The translations under genes were made by a program, and so were the position numbers. Below the pieces are notes generated by a model. It was not told where the DNA came from and searched no databases. It saw only the letters and a program-made list of their open reading frames with translations. From NCBI GenBank assembly GCA_900540935.1, contig UQHW01000002.1, forward strand, positions 1-64,000: 64,000 nucleotides of DNA. The letters are read 5' to 3'. How positions within the stretch are numbered: position 1 is the first letter of the stretch; every line of letters begins with the position of its first letter. Positions 48,915 to 59,241 of this stretch are shown here, piece by piece. The DNA comes from an uncultured Collinsella sp. GTDB lineage: Bacteria; Actinomycetota; Coriobacteriia; Coriobacteriales; Coriobacteriaceae.

Positions 48915-50188
48915 GGCCCGAAAGAAAGGTAGGAGGCCATGACGAAAGGTCTGCACGTGCCTTCCGAGATCGGCAAGCTCAGGAAGGTCTGCCTGCACCG
49001 TCCCGGCGACGAGCTCCTCAACCTGCCGCCCGACGAGCTCGAGCGACTCCTGTTCGACGACGTCCCGTTCCTGGAGGTCGCGCAGCAGGAGCACGACACC
49101 TTCGCCCAGATCCTGAGGGACCAGGGCGTGGAGGTCCTCTACCTCGAGAACCTCGTCGCCGAGGTGTTCGACCAGGTCCCCGGCGCCCGCGCCGAGTTCA
49201 CCGACCAGTACATCGCCGAGGCCGGCATCCGCGGCCAGCACATGCCGCAGATCGTCCGCGAGAAGCTGGACTCCATCGAGGACAACCTCGAGTTCGTCAA
49301 GAAGACCATGGCCGGCATGACCAAGTCCGAGATCGACATGCCCCTCACGGCGTCCACGACCCTCGACTCCCTGGTCAACTCCGAGTCCGAGTCCGACCTG
49401 ATCATCGACCCGATGCCCAACCTCTACTTCACCCGCGACCCGTTCGCGGTCGTCGGCGAGGGCGTCAACCTCAACCGCATGTACTCGGTCACCCGCAACC
49501 GCGAGACCCTGTACGGCAAGTACGTCTTCAAGTACCACCCCGACTACAAGGACGTCTCCCTGTACTTCCGCCGCGACTGCCAGTTCCACACCGAGGGCGG
49601 CGACGTGCTGAACATCAACGAGAAGACCCTCGCCGTCGGCATCTCCCAGCGCACCCAGGCCGCCGCGATCGACGTCATGGCCCAGAACATCTTCTGGAAC
49701 TCCGACTCCAAGGTCGAGCGCATCCTGGCCTTCGACATCCCGGTCTCGCGCGCCTTCATGCACCTCGACACGGTCTTCACCCAGATCGACGTCGATAAGT
49801 TCACGATCCACCCCGCCATCATGGGCACCCTGCGCGTCTACGAGCTGACCGCCGGCAAGAACCCGGGCGACGTGAACATCCGCCTGATCGAGGACACCCT
49901 CGAGCACGTCCTGGAGGACGCCACCGGCGTCGACCAGGTCAAGCTGATCCCCTGCGGCGGCGGCGACCCGATCGCGGCCTCCCGCGAGCAGTGGAACGAC
50001 GGCTCCAACACCCTGTGCGTCGAGCCCGGCAAGATCTGCGTCTACGCCCGCAACACCGTCACCAACGACGTGCTGTACAAGGAGGGCCTGGACCTTCTCG
50101 TCGTGCCCTCCGCCGAGCTCTCCCGCGGCCGCGGCGGCCCGCGCTGCATGAGCATGCCCTTCTGGCGCGAGGACCTCTAAGGTCTTTC
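48915..50188 (+). repeat. 1274-bp direct repeat, right copy (arcA with its RBS)
   Basis: Partner of 45826-47099. The exact edges just outside the coding region suggest recent duplication or ongoing gene conversion rather than a transposon, since no terminal repeats or transposase are present. Confidence 0.85.
48939..50180 (+). CDS. arcA: Arginine deiminase, copy 2
   Basis: Same 413-residue protein as copy 1, with the same extreme codon bias. Here the gene is followed by arcB 106 nt downstream, the usual arcAB order. The gap contains CCGGTGCGGT / ACCGCACCGG and GCCCGTT/AACGGGC hairpins that may make arcB output lower than arcA. Confidence 0.95.
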   Translation: MTKGLHVPSEIGKLRKVCLHRPGDELLNLPPDELERLLFDDVPFLEVAQQEHDTFAQILRDQGVEVLYLENLVAEVFDQVPGARAEFTDQYIAEAGIRGQHMPQIVREKLDSIEDNLEFVKKTMAGMTKSEIDMPLTASTTLDSLVNSESESDLIIDPMPNLYFTRDPFAVVGEGVNLNRMYSVTRNRETLYGKYVFKYHPDYKDVSLYFRRDCQFHTEGGDVLNINEKTLAVGISQRTQAAAIDVMAQNIFWNSDSKVERILAFDIPVSRAFMHLDTVFTQIDVDKFTIHPAIMGTLRVYELTAGKNPGDVNIRLIEDTLEHVLEDATGVDQVKLIPCGGGDPIAASREQWNDGSNTLCVEPGKICVYARNTVTNDVLYKEGLDLLVVPSAELSRGRGGPRCMSMPFWREDL

Positions 50189-50286
50189 CGTTTCCGGTGC
50201 GGTCCCCCTACAACCGCACCGGCTTCGCCCGTTAAACGGGCACCACTAATACTTACGTAATTCATTTCTTCGAAAGGAATCAAACC

Positions 50287-51282
50287 ATGGGTGTTAACCT
50301 TTCCGGCCGTAGCTTCCTCAAGCTTCTCGACCTCACCACCGAGGAGATCGAGTACCTGCTCAAGCTCTCCAAGAACTTCAAGGATATGAAGCGCGCTGGC
50401 GTTCCGCACCGCTATCTCGAGGGCAAGAACATCGTTCTGCTCTTCCAGAAGACCTCTACTCGTACCCGCTGCGCCTTCGAGGTCGGCGGCATGGATCTGG
50501 GCATGGGCGTCACCTACCTCGATCCGGGTTCGTCGCAGATGGGCAAGAAGGAGTCCATCGAGGACACTGCCCGCGTTCTCGGCCGCATGTATGACGGCAT
50601 CGAGTTCCGTGGCTTTGCCCAGGACGACGTCGAGGAGCTCGCTGCTAAGTCCGGCGTGCCCGTGTGGAACGGCCTGACCACCGAGTGGCACCCCACCCAG
50701 ATGCTCGCCGACATCCTGACCGTCCAGGAGAACTTCAACTACGACATCAAGGGCAAGACCCTCGTCTTCATGGGCGACTGCAAGAACAATGTCGCTCGCT
50801 CCCTCATGGTCGTCTGCTCCAAGCTCGGCATGAACTTCGTGGCCTGCGGCCCCGAGGAGTGCATGCCCGCTGACGACGTCATCGAGGCCTGCAAGCCCAT
50901 CGCCGAGGCTAACGGCTGCACCATCAAGCTGACCACCGACGTCAAGGACGGCGTCACCGGTGCCGACGTTATCTACACCGACGTGTGGGTCTCCATGGGC
51001 GAGCCCGACGAGGTCTGGGCCGAGCGCATCGCTCAGCTCACCCCGTATCGTGTCACCTCCGAGGTCATGGCTATGGCCAACCCGGGTGCCATCTTCCTGC
51101 ACTGCCTGCCCAGCTTCCACGACACCAACACCACCATTGGCGCCGAGAAGTGCGAGCAGTTCGGCATCACCGAGCAGGAGGTCACCGACGAGGTCTTCGA
51201 GAGCCCCGCTTCCAAGGTCTTCGACGAGGCCGAGAACCGCATGCACACCATCAAGGCTGTCATGTACGCCACGCTCAAGTAA
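50287..51282 (+). CDS. arcB: Ornithine carbamoyltransferase, catabolic
   Basis: Converts citrulline and phosphate to ornithine and carbamoyl phosphate in this pathway. 331 residues with the carbamoyl-phosphate motif STRTR (57-61) and the ornithine-binding HCLPSFHD late in the protein. GAAAGGA precedes the ATG. The catabolic role follows from its place after arcA; carbamate kinase (arcC), needed to make ATP, is not in the window. Confidence 0.95.
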   Translation: MGVNLSGRSFLKLLDLTTEEIEYLLKLSKNFKDMKRAGVPHRYLEGKNIVLLFQKTSTRTRCAFEVGGMDLGMGVTYLDPGSSQMGKKESIEDTARVLGRMYDGIEFRGFAQDDVEELAAKSGVPVWNGLTTEWHPTQMLADILTVQENFNYDIKGKTLVFMGDCKNNVARSLMVVCSKLGMNFVACGPEECMPADDVIEACKPIAEANGCTIKLTTDVKDGVTGADVIYTDVWVSMGEPDEVWAERIAQLTPYRVTSEVMAMANPGAIFLHCLPSFHDTNTTIGAEKCEQFGITEQEVTDEVFESPASKVFDEAENRMHTIKAVMYATLK

Positions 51283-51297
51283 GAGCATCTAGCATCT

Positions 51298-51335
51298 CGC
51301 TCGGGGTGTATTGCTGCACACCCCGAGCGGTTTTA
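51298..51335 (+). terminator. Terminator after arcB
   Basis: Perfect 12-bp stem CGCTCGGGGTGT / ACACCCCGAGCG followed by GTTTT. Confidence 0.85.
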
Positions 51336-51429
51336 TCTGGTAATAATCTCGCATCAAGCGGCAGGCACGGCACGGAAGAGCCGCTTCTGGCGAGATCAGT
51401 AAATGATTTATGAAGGGGGGATGAGAACT

Positions 51430-52908
51430 ATGACTGAGACCGCTAAGAAAAAGCGCGGTATGCCTTCATCGTTCACCATTCTTCTTGCTCTGCTGGCAAT
51501 TGTCGCAGTGATTACCGTTATCGTCTCCGGCACGTCCGGCGGCGCGGTTACTGCCGCCCGTCTGAGCGATTTCTGCACCGCCCCGATTAAGGGCTTCGCT
51601 GACGCTCTGCCCGTCTGCCTCTTCGTTATGATCCTGGGCGGCTTCCTCGGTATGATGACCGAGACCGGCGCCCTGGACAACGGCATCGCCGTTCTGGTGC
51701 AGAAGCTTAAGGGCAACGAGATTATGCTCATTCCCGTGCTGATGCTCATCTTCTCCCTCGGTGGTACCACCTATGGTATGTGCGAGGAGACCGTTCCCTT
51801 CTACGCCCTGCTCGCCGCTACCATGATGGCCGCTGGCTTCGACCCCATGGTCGGTGCCGCTACCGTCCTGCTCGGCGCTGGCTGCGGCTGCCTGGGCTCC
51901 ACGGTTAACCCGTTCGCCGTCGGCGCTGCCGTCGACGCTCTGACCGGCGTTGGCATTGAGGTCAACCAGTCCATCATCATCGGCCTCGGTGCCGTCCTGT
52001 GGATTGTCACTACCGCTATGTCCATCTTCTTCGTGATGAACTATGCCAAGAAGGTCAAGGCTGACAAGGGTTCCACCATCCTGTCGATGCAGGAGCTCAA
52101 GGACGCCGAAGAGGCTCACGGCAAGGCTGCTTCCGAGGTCCACAAGGAGGTCAAGCTCACCGGTCGTCAGAAGGGTGTTCTGATCGCCTTCGCCTTCACC
52201 TTCGTCGTCATGATCGTCGGCTTCATTCCGCTGGCCGACCTCAACGAGGGCGTCGCCAACTTCTTCGACGCTGGCGCTGTCTACGACGCCGACGGTAACG
52301 CCGTCGTCCAGGGCTGGTCTGCCCTGATCACCGGCCTGCCCATTGGCCAGTGGTACTTCGACGAGGCTTCCACCTGGTTCTTCCTCATGGCCGTCCTGAT
52401 CGGTATCATCGGTGGCCTGTCCGAGAAGCAGATCGTTAACACCTTCATCACCGGCGCTGCCGACATGATGTCCGTTGTTCTCGTCATCGCCCTCGCCCGT
52501 GGTATCTCCGTCCTCATGGCTAACACCGGCCTCGATGTCTTCGTCCTCGACGCTGCCGCCAATGCCCTGGCTGGCCTGTCCGGCGTGATCTTCGCTCCCA
52601 TGAGCTTCCTGGTCTACTTCGGCCTGTCCTTCCTGATCCCCTCGACCTCCGGTATGGCCACCGTCTCCATGCCCATCATGGGACCGCTGGCTGTTAAGCT
52701 CGGCTTCTCGCCTGAGGTCATGGTCATGATCTTCTCCGCCGCCATCGGTGTCGTGAACCTATTCACCCCGACCTCCGGCGCCATCATGGGCGGTCTCGCC
52801 CTGGCCAAGATCGAGTGGACGACCTGGCTCAAGTTTGCCCTTAAGCTCATCGTCGCGCTCTCCGTCGTCTGCGCCATCATCCTGACCGTCGCCTGCGTGT
52901 TGATCTAA
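51430..52908 (+). CDS. YfcC/ArcD-type permease, probable arginine/ornithine exchanger
   Basis: 492 residues from ATG 51430, about 9 nt behind a G-rich ribosome-binding site; ATG 51421 abuts that site. Around 12 hydrophobic spans with a central cytoplasmic loop (near 210-255). Family marks include GGFLGMMTETGALDNGI, GGTTYGMCEETVPFY and LIPSTSGMATVSMPIMGPLA. YfcC-like transporters often sit in arginine deiminase loci and replace classical ArcD; exchange of arginine for ornithine is inferred from position. Confidence 0.88.
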   Translation: MTETAKKKRGMPSSFTILLALLAIVAVITVIVSGTSGGAVTAARLSDFCTAPIKGFADALPVCLFVMILGGFLGMMTETGALDNGIAVLVQKLKGNEIMLIPVLMLIFSLGGTTYGMCEETVPFYALLAATMMAAGFDPMVGAATVLLGAGCGCLGSTVNPFAVGAAVDALTGVGIEVNQSIIIGLGAVLWIVTTAMSIFFVMNYAKKVKADKGSTILSMQELKDAEEAHGKAASEVHKEVKLTGRQKGVLIAFAFTFVVMIVGFIPLADLNEGVANFFDAGAVYDADGNAVVQGWSALITGLPIGQWYFDEASTWFFLMAVLIGIIGGLSEKQIVNTFITGAADMMSVVLVIALARGISVLMANTGLDVFVLDAAANALAGLSGVIFAPMSFLVYFGLSFLIPSTSGMATVSMPIMGPLAVKLGFSPEVMVMIFSAAIGVVNLFTPTSGAIMGGLALAKIEWTTWLKFALKLIVALSVVCAIILTVACVLI

Positions 52909-53010
52909 GTACCCAACGGGTACCCCACGGAAACCTTGACGATCCTGTAGAGGATCACCTGGTCATCGTCTGTCCGGCGGGGTAAACCCACCGGTAGACT
53001 CCTACCTTTA

Positions 53011-53041
53011 GCCCCCTTCCGTTCCGTGCGCGGGAGGGGGC
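53011..53041 (+). terminator. Terminator after the YfcC gene
   Basis: GCCCCCTTCCG / CGGGAGGGGGC, 11 bp with one G-U. A second perfect 12-bp hairpin, GTTGCGCGGTTC-TAC-GAACCGCGCAAC, follows at 53050-53076. Confidence 0.6.
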
Positions 53042-53118
53042 GCTCTCATGTTGCGCGGTTCTACGAACCGCGCAACCAGTCGACGCTGCGCACCGCCCAG
53101 AACGACAATTTGTCATTC

Positions 53119-53159
53119 AAAAGGCAAGGCATGACCAGAAGGTCTATGCCTTGCCTTTT
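53119..53159. terminator. Strong intrinsic terminator
   Basis: Perfect 14-bp stem AAAAGGCAAGGCAT / ATGCCTTGCCTTTT with an inner GACC/GGTC pair and a T-tract. Usable from both sides. Confidence 0.85.
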
Positions 53160-53463
53160 TCATGCCAACTTGTACGTTCTGGACGTCGCTCGCTGACTTA
53201 TGCTCAACCTGCGACGTTCCCCTTGTTGGTGCAGGGGGAAGCTTGCTCGCTCTGGTGCCCGTTCGCTGGCTTCAGCTCTGCCTGCGACGTTTTTGTTGTT
53301 GGTGCTGAGTGACTTGTTCCCCGTTCTAAACGAGCTGCCCCGGGTCCCCGGTGGTTGTGGTGAGCGTGTTTGGTTGGTGCCTGTTGATGGTCTGGGTATC
53401 GGGGAGGGCGGGCTCCGTTATAATCGCCTAGAACATTAAATGGAAACGGGACGGGAGCCATAT

Positions 53464-54945
53464 ATGCGCCAGGGTTTCGACAACGCGAAGTATATCGAGC
53501 TGCAGGCTGCTCACATTAAGGAGCGCATCTCGCAGTTTGGTGGCAAGCTCTATTTGGAGTTTGGCGGTAAGCTGTTCGATGACTATCATGCGAGCCGCGT
53601 GCTGCCGGGTTTTGAACCGGACAGCAAGTTCCGCATGCTCAAGAGCATCGCCGACGATGTCGAGGTTATCATCGCGATCAACGCAAACCACATCGAGAAA
53701 AACAAGGCTCGTGGTGACCTCGGCATTACCTATGACGAGGATGTGCTGCGCCTGGTTGACCTGTTCCGCGGCAACGGCTTTGCTGTCGCGGCTGTGGTCA
53801 TCACCCAGTACGCCGGCCAGCCTGCTGCCGATGTGTTCCGCAACCGCCTGAACGCGCTCGGTATTCCCGCCAAGCTGCACTATCCCATCGAGGGGTATCC
53901 GCACGATGTCGATCTGATCGTGTCCGACGATGGCTACGGCAAGAATGAGTTTGTCGAGACCACCCGACCGCTCGTCGTGGTCACTGCCCCCGGTCCTGGC
54001 TCGGGCAAGCTTGCCACTTGCCTCTCGCAGCTCTATCACGAGCACAAGCATGGCACGGCCGCCGGCTATGCCAAGTTCGAGACCTTCCCGGTCTGGAACC
54101 TTCCCCTCACGCATCCGGTCAACATCGCCTACGAGGCGGCCACGGCGGACCTCGACGATGCCAATATCATCGACTCCTTCCACCTTGAGGCCTATAACAA
54201 GACCACGGTCAACTACAACCGCGACGTCGAGGCCTTCCCGGTGGTCCGTGCTCTGATGGAAAAGATCCTGGGCAAGAGCCCCTACCAGAGTCCTACGGAC
54301 ATGGGCGTCAATATGGTCGGCTTTGCCATCACCGATGACGATGCCTGCCGCGACGCTTCCAAGATGGAGATCGTCCGCCGCTACTTTACCGCGGTCGAAA
54401 ATGTGCGCCGTACCGGCGTGGGCGATGAGCAAGTCGACCGTCTCAAGATCATTATGAAGAAAGCCGGCATCGATAAGAACTACTCACCGGCGCGCTCGGC
54501 GGCCCTCACCAGGGAGCAGCTGACGGGTGGTCCCGTGGGTGCCATGGTTATGCCCGATGGCTCCGTGGTGACCGGCAAGACTTCCACGCGCCTGGGCGCT
54601 GCGAGCTCGCTCATCATGAATGCACTTAAGCATGTCTCGGGCGTCGACCTTGAGCTCGAGGTCATTAGCGATGAAGCGATCGAGCCCATCAGCAAGCTCA
54701 AGACGCATTTCCTGGGCAGCAAAAACCCGCGCCTCCACACCGACGAGACGCTTATGGCGCTGTCGATCACCTCGGCCACGAGTGAGACGGCCGCTCGCGT
54801 CCTTTCGGGCCTGGAGCAGCTGCGCGGTTGCGATGCCTTCTTTAGCGTGATTATCTCGCCGACGGACGAGACGGTACTGCGCAAACTGGGTATCAACGTG
54901 TGCTGCGAGCCCAAGTTTGAGCGCCGCGGTTTCTTCCATCGCTAA
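53464..54945 (+). CDS. DUF1846 family protein
   Basis: 493 residues from ATG 53464, behind GGGAG; the frame start at 53440 is less likely. Nearly full-length match to the known DUF1846 character: GFDNAKYIELQAAHIKERI at the start, KLYLEFGGKLFDDYHASRVLPG, and VTAPGPGSGKLATCLSQLYH. Structures exist for the family, but the reaction is not settled; a P-loop-like GPGSGK suggests nucleotide or phosphate binding. Own terminator. Confidence 0.9.
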   Translation: MRQGFDNAKYIELQAAHIKERISQFGGKLYLEFGGKLFDDYHASRVLPGFEPDSKFRMLKSIADDVEVIIAINANHIEKNKARGDLGITYDEDVLRLVDLFRGNGFAVAAVVITQYAGQPAADVFRNRLNALGIPAKLHYPIEGYPHDVDLIVSDDGYGKNEFVETTRPLVVVTAPGPGSGKLATCLSQLYHEHKHGTAAGYAKFETFPVWNLPLTHPVNIAYEAATADLDDANIIDSFHLEAYNKTTVNYNRDVEAFPVVRALMEKILGKSPYQSPTDMGVNMVGFAITDDDACRDASKMEIVRRYFTAVENVRRTGVGDEQVDRLKIIMKKAGIDKNYSPARSAALTREQLTGGPVGAMVMPDGSVVTGKTSTRLGAASSLIMNALKHVSGVDLELEVISDEAIEPISKLKTHFLGSKNPRLHTDETLMALSITSATSETAARVLSGLEQLRGCDAFFSVIISPTDETVLRKLGINVCCEPKFERRGFFHR

Positions 54946-54979
54946 GTTTGAAGCACCGCGGTAATTGCATTGCATTTTG

Positions 54980-55012
54980 GCCGTATCGGGTTAGCGCCCG
55001 GTACGGCTTTTT
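54980..55012 (+). terminator. Terminator after the DUF1846 gene
   Basis: GCCGTATCGGG / CCCGGTACGGC (11 bp, one G-U) followed by TTTTT. Confidence 0.85.
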
Positions 55013-55201
55013 GATCAATAAAGCGCCTATTTCGGCGAAAAATAGCTGTTTACCTGCCTAGAAACAATTTGAGCGGTATACAATAACCGTAACTGTTTCA
55101 TCCTTAGCGGGATGCCGCATGATGGATATTACCTGCCATCGTGAGGTGTGTCGGTCGCGCACGGCGCGTTAGATGCTCGTGCTCGGTTTGAGGAGGCTGC
55201 T

Positions 55202-55540
55202 ATGGCGGGCAAGGGTCGTGCGAGTGTCAACGATATGAAGCGTGTCGAGGTGCTGGTGTTGATGGAGATCGACCAGCAAACCGAAGACAATGGCGGGCCG
55301 TATGGTTTCTCGCGCAAAACGCTTGCCGAGCGCGTGGGGGTTTCGCCGTATCGTGCCCGCGCCGCAATCGATCGCTTGGATTCCGAAGGCATGATTGATG
55401 TCGTCTCGCGTTATAGCGACGACGGCGGTCAGCTTGCAAATGGCATTTGCCTCACCGAACGTGGCGAGTGGTATCTTGAGGGCGTCCGTACCGGCATGCT
55501 CGTTCAAGAAATGCTTGAGGACGAGGTTGCTGATCGATAG
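55202..55540 (+). CDS. Small winged-helix protein
   Basis: 112 residues from ATG 55202, with GAGGAGG 5 nt upstream. A winged helix-turn-helix is readable from RVEVLVLMEIDQQ, the recognition part FSRKTLAERVGVSPYRARAAI and the wing DSEGMIDVVSRYSDDG. Likely a transcriptional regulator; target unknown. It could act on pyrG next door or elsewhere. Monocistronic. Confidence 0.7.
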   Translation: MAGKGRASVNDMKRVEVLVLMEIDQQTEDNGGPYGFSRKTLAERVGVSPYRARAAIDRLDSEGMIDVVSRYSDDGGQLANGICLTERGEWYLEGVRTGMLVQEMLEDEVADR

Positions 55541-55564
55541 CAGCATGTAACCCTTGCCATAGCG

Positions 55565-55594
55565 ACGCCGCCTGGGAAACCGGGCGGCGTTTTG
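55565..55594 (+). terminator. Terminator after the winged-helix gene
   Basis: ACGCCGCCTGG / CCGGGCGGCGT with a GAAA tetraloop, then TTTTGTTT. Confidence 0.85.
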
Positions 55595-55712
55595 TTTCAA
55601 GATTGAGAAATGCAATCGCACGCGAGAAAAATTGCGAACGGTCCGCGGCGCGAGTATTACAATGAAGACCCGTAAGATGTGGATAAACAACTTCTACGGG
55701 AAGCGCAGGTAA

Positions 55713-57380
<1,668 letters not shown>

Positions 57381-57382
57381 GG

Positions 57383-58324
57383 GTGCCGGCGAATAAGGAA
57401 CATACCGAAGCTACTCCCTCGTCGCTCGCCGTGGCGGCGGGGGAGTATCTCGATTACCTCGCGGTCGAGCGGGGTTTGGCGCGCAACACGATTGCGGCCT
57501 ACCGTCGTGACCTGACGACGTACTGCGCCTATCTGGAGCGGGCGGGTATTGTGTCTTTTGAAGAGGTGACCCGTCAGGTCGTGGAGGGCTTTGTCGCCGA
57601 CCGTCGCGATGGGGGCTATTCCGATGCCTCGGTGGAGCGTGCGCTTGCGGCCGTGAAGGGCCTGCATGCCTTTTTGGTGCGCGATGGGGCTGTGGCCCAA
57701 AATCCAACGGCGGCGTTGCGCCTGCCTAAAAAGGCTGAGCGTTTGCCGGAGTATCTATCGGTGGAGGATGTCTCGGCGCTGCTCGATCAAGACTTCCCCG
57801 AGGGCGAGATGGGCTTGCGCGACCATGCCATCTTGGAAGTGCTCTACGGATGCGGCTTACGTGTGAGCGAGTTGGTGGGGCTCGATGTGGGCGATATCCA
57901 TATCGACGATGGCTTTGTGCTCGTTCGCGGTAAGGGCTCAAAGGAACGCCTGTCACCGCTGGTGGGAAGCGCGGCGCGAGCTCTGACGCTCTATGTAACT
58001 GAGGGGCGTTCTCGCTTGGCGGTCCATGCCCGCGGAACCGAGACCTCGGCGGTCTTTTTAAATAAGAACGGCCGCCGTCTGTCGCGCCAGGGCATCCATG
58101 CCATCTGTGAGCGCTACGGGCGCCAGGTGGGACTGGTGGGGCTCCATCCCCATACGCTGCGTCACTCCTTTGCCACCCATATGCTTGCGGGCGGCGCAGA
58201 CCTCCGTGTGCTACAGGAGATCTTGGGGCATGCCGATATATCGACCACGCAGATCTACACGCATGTCGATCGTACGCAACTGACCGAGGTCTATCTGGCG
58301 GCGCACCCGCTGGCACATCGCTAG
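57383..58324 (+). CDS. xerD: Tyrosine recombinase, XerD/XerC type
   Basis: Resolves chromosome dimers at dif and related sites. 313 residues from GTG 57383, 2 nt after pyrG. N-terminal SAM-like domain (EYLDYLAVERGLARNTIAAY), then the catalytic set: Arg in CGLRVSELVGL, Lys in GKGSKERL, HTLRHSFATH, LGHADISTTQIYTHV with the nucleophile Tyr. Length and the absence of phage genes favour a housekeeping Xer protein. Confidence 0.9.
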   Translation: MPANKEHTEATPSSLAVAAGEYLDYLAVERGLARNTIAAYRRDLTTYCAYLERAGIVSFEEVTRQVVEGFVADRRDGGYSDASVERALAAVKGLHAFLVRDGAVAQNPTAALRLPKKAERLPEYLSVEDVSALLDQDFPEGEMGLRDHAILEVLYGCGLRVSELVGLDVGDIHIDDGFVLVRGKGSKERLSPLVGSAARALTLYVTEGRSRLAVHARGTETSAVFLNKNGRRLSRQGIHAICERYGRQVGLVGLHPHTLRHSFATHMLAGGADLRVLQEILGHADISTTQIYTHVDRTQLTEVYLAAHPLAHR

Positions 58325-58359
58325 CACCTCGCTGACCTGCATATTTATAAATATTAAAG

Positions 58360-58427
58360 GGGACGGGCCCCAGATTGCCGAGACGCACTTTTGCGCGCAT
58401 GGGCAATCTGGGGCCCGTCCCATTTTT
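58360..58427 (+). terminator. Terminator after xerD
   Basis: Perfect 20-bp stem (58360-58379 with 58402-58421), an inner GCAC/GCGC region, then CATTTTT. Unusually long for a terminator. Confidence 0.8.
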
Positions 58428-58655
58428 CGCCAGACACCGACGCGGTGGTGGGCCGTGTGTGTCGTGGGTGGGGGAGTTTGGGGGCGATGTGAACGGCGTG
58501 TAAAGGGACGTAAAAATCGCCTCAAGGTCAACTTGAAGGTAGAGGTTCGCGGGCGTGGTTCTACAGGTGGCATCACGCCTTTGCTGCAAACACAACATAT
58601 TGTGTTTTCGAACATATGCTCGGGGGTGTTTTACAACATATTGAGGGTGGAGTGG

Positions 58656-58702
58656 TGGGGCGGGGTGGGGGAAGGGGTGGGGAAAGGTGTTGAAAAATGG
58701 GG
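58656..58702 (+). promoter_or_regulatory. TGGGG repeats, probable MraZ operator
   Basis: TGGGG at 58656, 58666 and 58678, and again inside the promoter spacer at 58698. MraZ proteins bind direct TGGG-type repeats spaced about 10 bp in front of their own gene. The first two are exactly 10 bp apart, the third 12. Confidence 0.6.
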
Positions 58703-58718
58703 CGGTTCCCCATATTAT
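58690..58718 (+). promoter_or_regulatory. Promoter of the mraZ operon
   Basis: -35 TTGAAA (58690-58695), 17-nt spacer, -10 TATTAT (58713-58718). The spacer holds the palindrome ATGGGG-CGGTT-CCCCAT; a similar CGGGG-TGGTT-CCCCG follows downstream. This is the best promoter match in the window. Confidence 0.7.
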
Positions 58719-58786
58719 TGATGACGTCGACAGGCGGGGTGGTTCCCCGCGTACGTGCCATCTGAGTAACCGAGGGGAGGGCGCAC

Positions 58787-59221
58787 ATGGGAATGACGGG
58801 TGCATACGAGCGCAATCTCGATGCAAAAGGTCGTCTATCCCTGCCTGCACCCCTTCGCGAGGAGCTTGGAGAGCACGTTCGCGTGTTCAAAGCCCTGGAT
58901 GTCGATGCTCTGTACGTGTTCTCTGCCGAGGCCTTCGATAAGTGGGTCGAAGGACTCTTCGCGGGTCGTGAGGGCCACGAGGGTTTTAACCCGCGTGACA
59001 TCAACGACCAGAAGCTCATGAGGGCGATCAACAAGCGCACCACGTCGATGGACGTGGACAGCGCCGGTCGTATCGGTCTTTCCGAGTCTCTCCGCAAGCA
59101 GGCGAACCTCGACCGCGAGGTCACGGTTGTGGGCAACTACGACCACCTTGAGGTTTGGGATCGCGCCGCGGCCGATGAGGACGATGACGATGAGGCCCTG
59201 CTGGACCTCTTCTTCTCGTAA
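58787..59221 (+). CDS. mraZ: MraZ transcriptional regulator
   Basis: First gene of the division and cell wall cluster and its autoregulator. 144 residues with two AbrB-like repeats: MTGAYERNLDAKGRLSLPAPLRE and DVDSAGRIGLSESLRKQANL. The acidic tail is typical. GAGGG precedes the ATG. Probably binds the TGGGG repeats upstream. Confidence 0.94.
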   Translation: MGMTGAYERNLDAKGRLSLPAPLREELGEHVRVFKALDVDALYVFSAEAFDKWVEGLFAGREGHEGFNPRDINDQKLMRAINKRTTSMDVDSAGRIGLSESLRKQANLDREVTVVGNYDHLEVWDRAAADEDDDDEALLDLFFS

Positions 59222-59241
59222 GGGCAAGGCACGGGTAACGG

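Larger units (their letters stand above)
48366..48938. other. AT-rich intergenic region upstream of arcA copy 2
   Basis: About 570 nt without a gene. Holds the terminator of the aminotransferase (48415-48455), a pair of AACGGT boxes (48536, 48557), an AT-rich stretch, a pair of CCGTTC boxes (48791, 48812) and a -10 box, then the arcA leader. General layout parallels the region before copy 1. Confidence 0.6.
52909..53463. other. Intergenic region with three hairpins and a weak tandem repeat
   Basis: About 550 nt without a supported gene. After the transporter come three hairpins (listed separately). From 53185 two diverged copies of a stretch of about 50 nt follow with a period of 73 nt (shared word CCTGCGACGT at 53208 and 53281). 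A TATAAT at 53419-53424 may serve the next gene, without a matching -35 box. An open frame at 53200-53439 has no ribosome-binding site or plausible protein character. Confidence 0.5.
58325..58786. other. Intergenic region upstream of the dcw cluster
   Basis: About 460 nt without a gene. In order: the xerD terminator, a box TCAACTTGAA (near 58530) like those upstream of the peptidoglycan hydrolase, the dyad AAACACAA-CATA-TTGTGTTT (58588-58607), a LexA-like CGAACATATGCTCG (58609-58622), a G-rich run with TGGGG repeats, and a promoter. Confidence 0.6.

Noticed and set aside
45826..50188. Composite transposon or IS element explaining the arcA repeats
   Set aside because: No transposase, no terminal inverted repeats, no target duplications; repeat borders match the gene, not a mobile unit.
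53200..53439. 79-codon ORF before the DUF1846 gene
   Set aside because: No ribosome-binding site, low-complexity composition and a diverged tandem repeat underneath.
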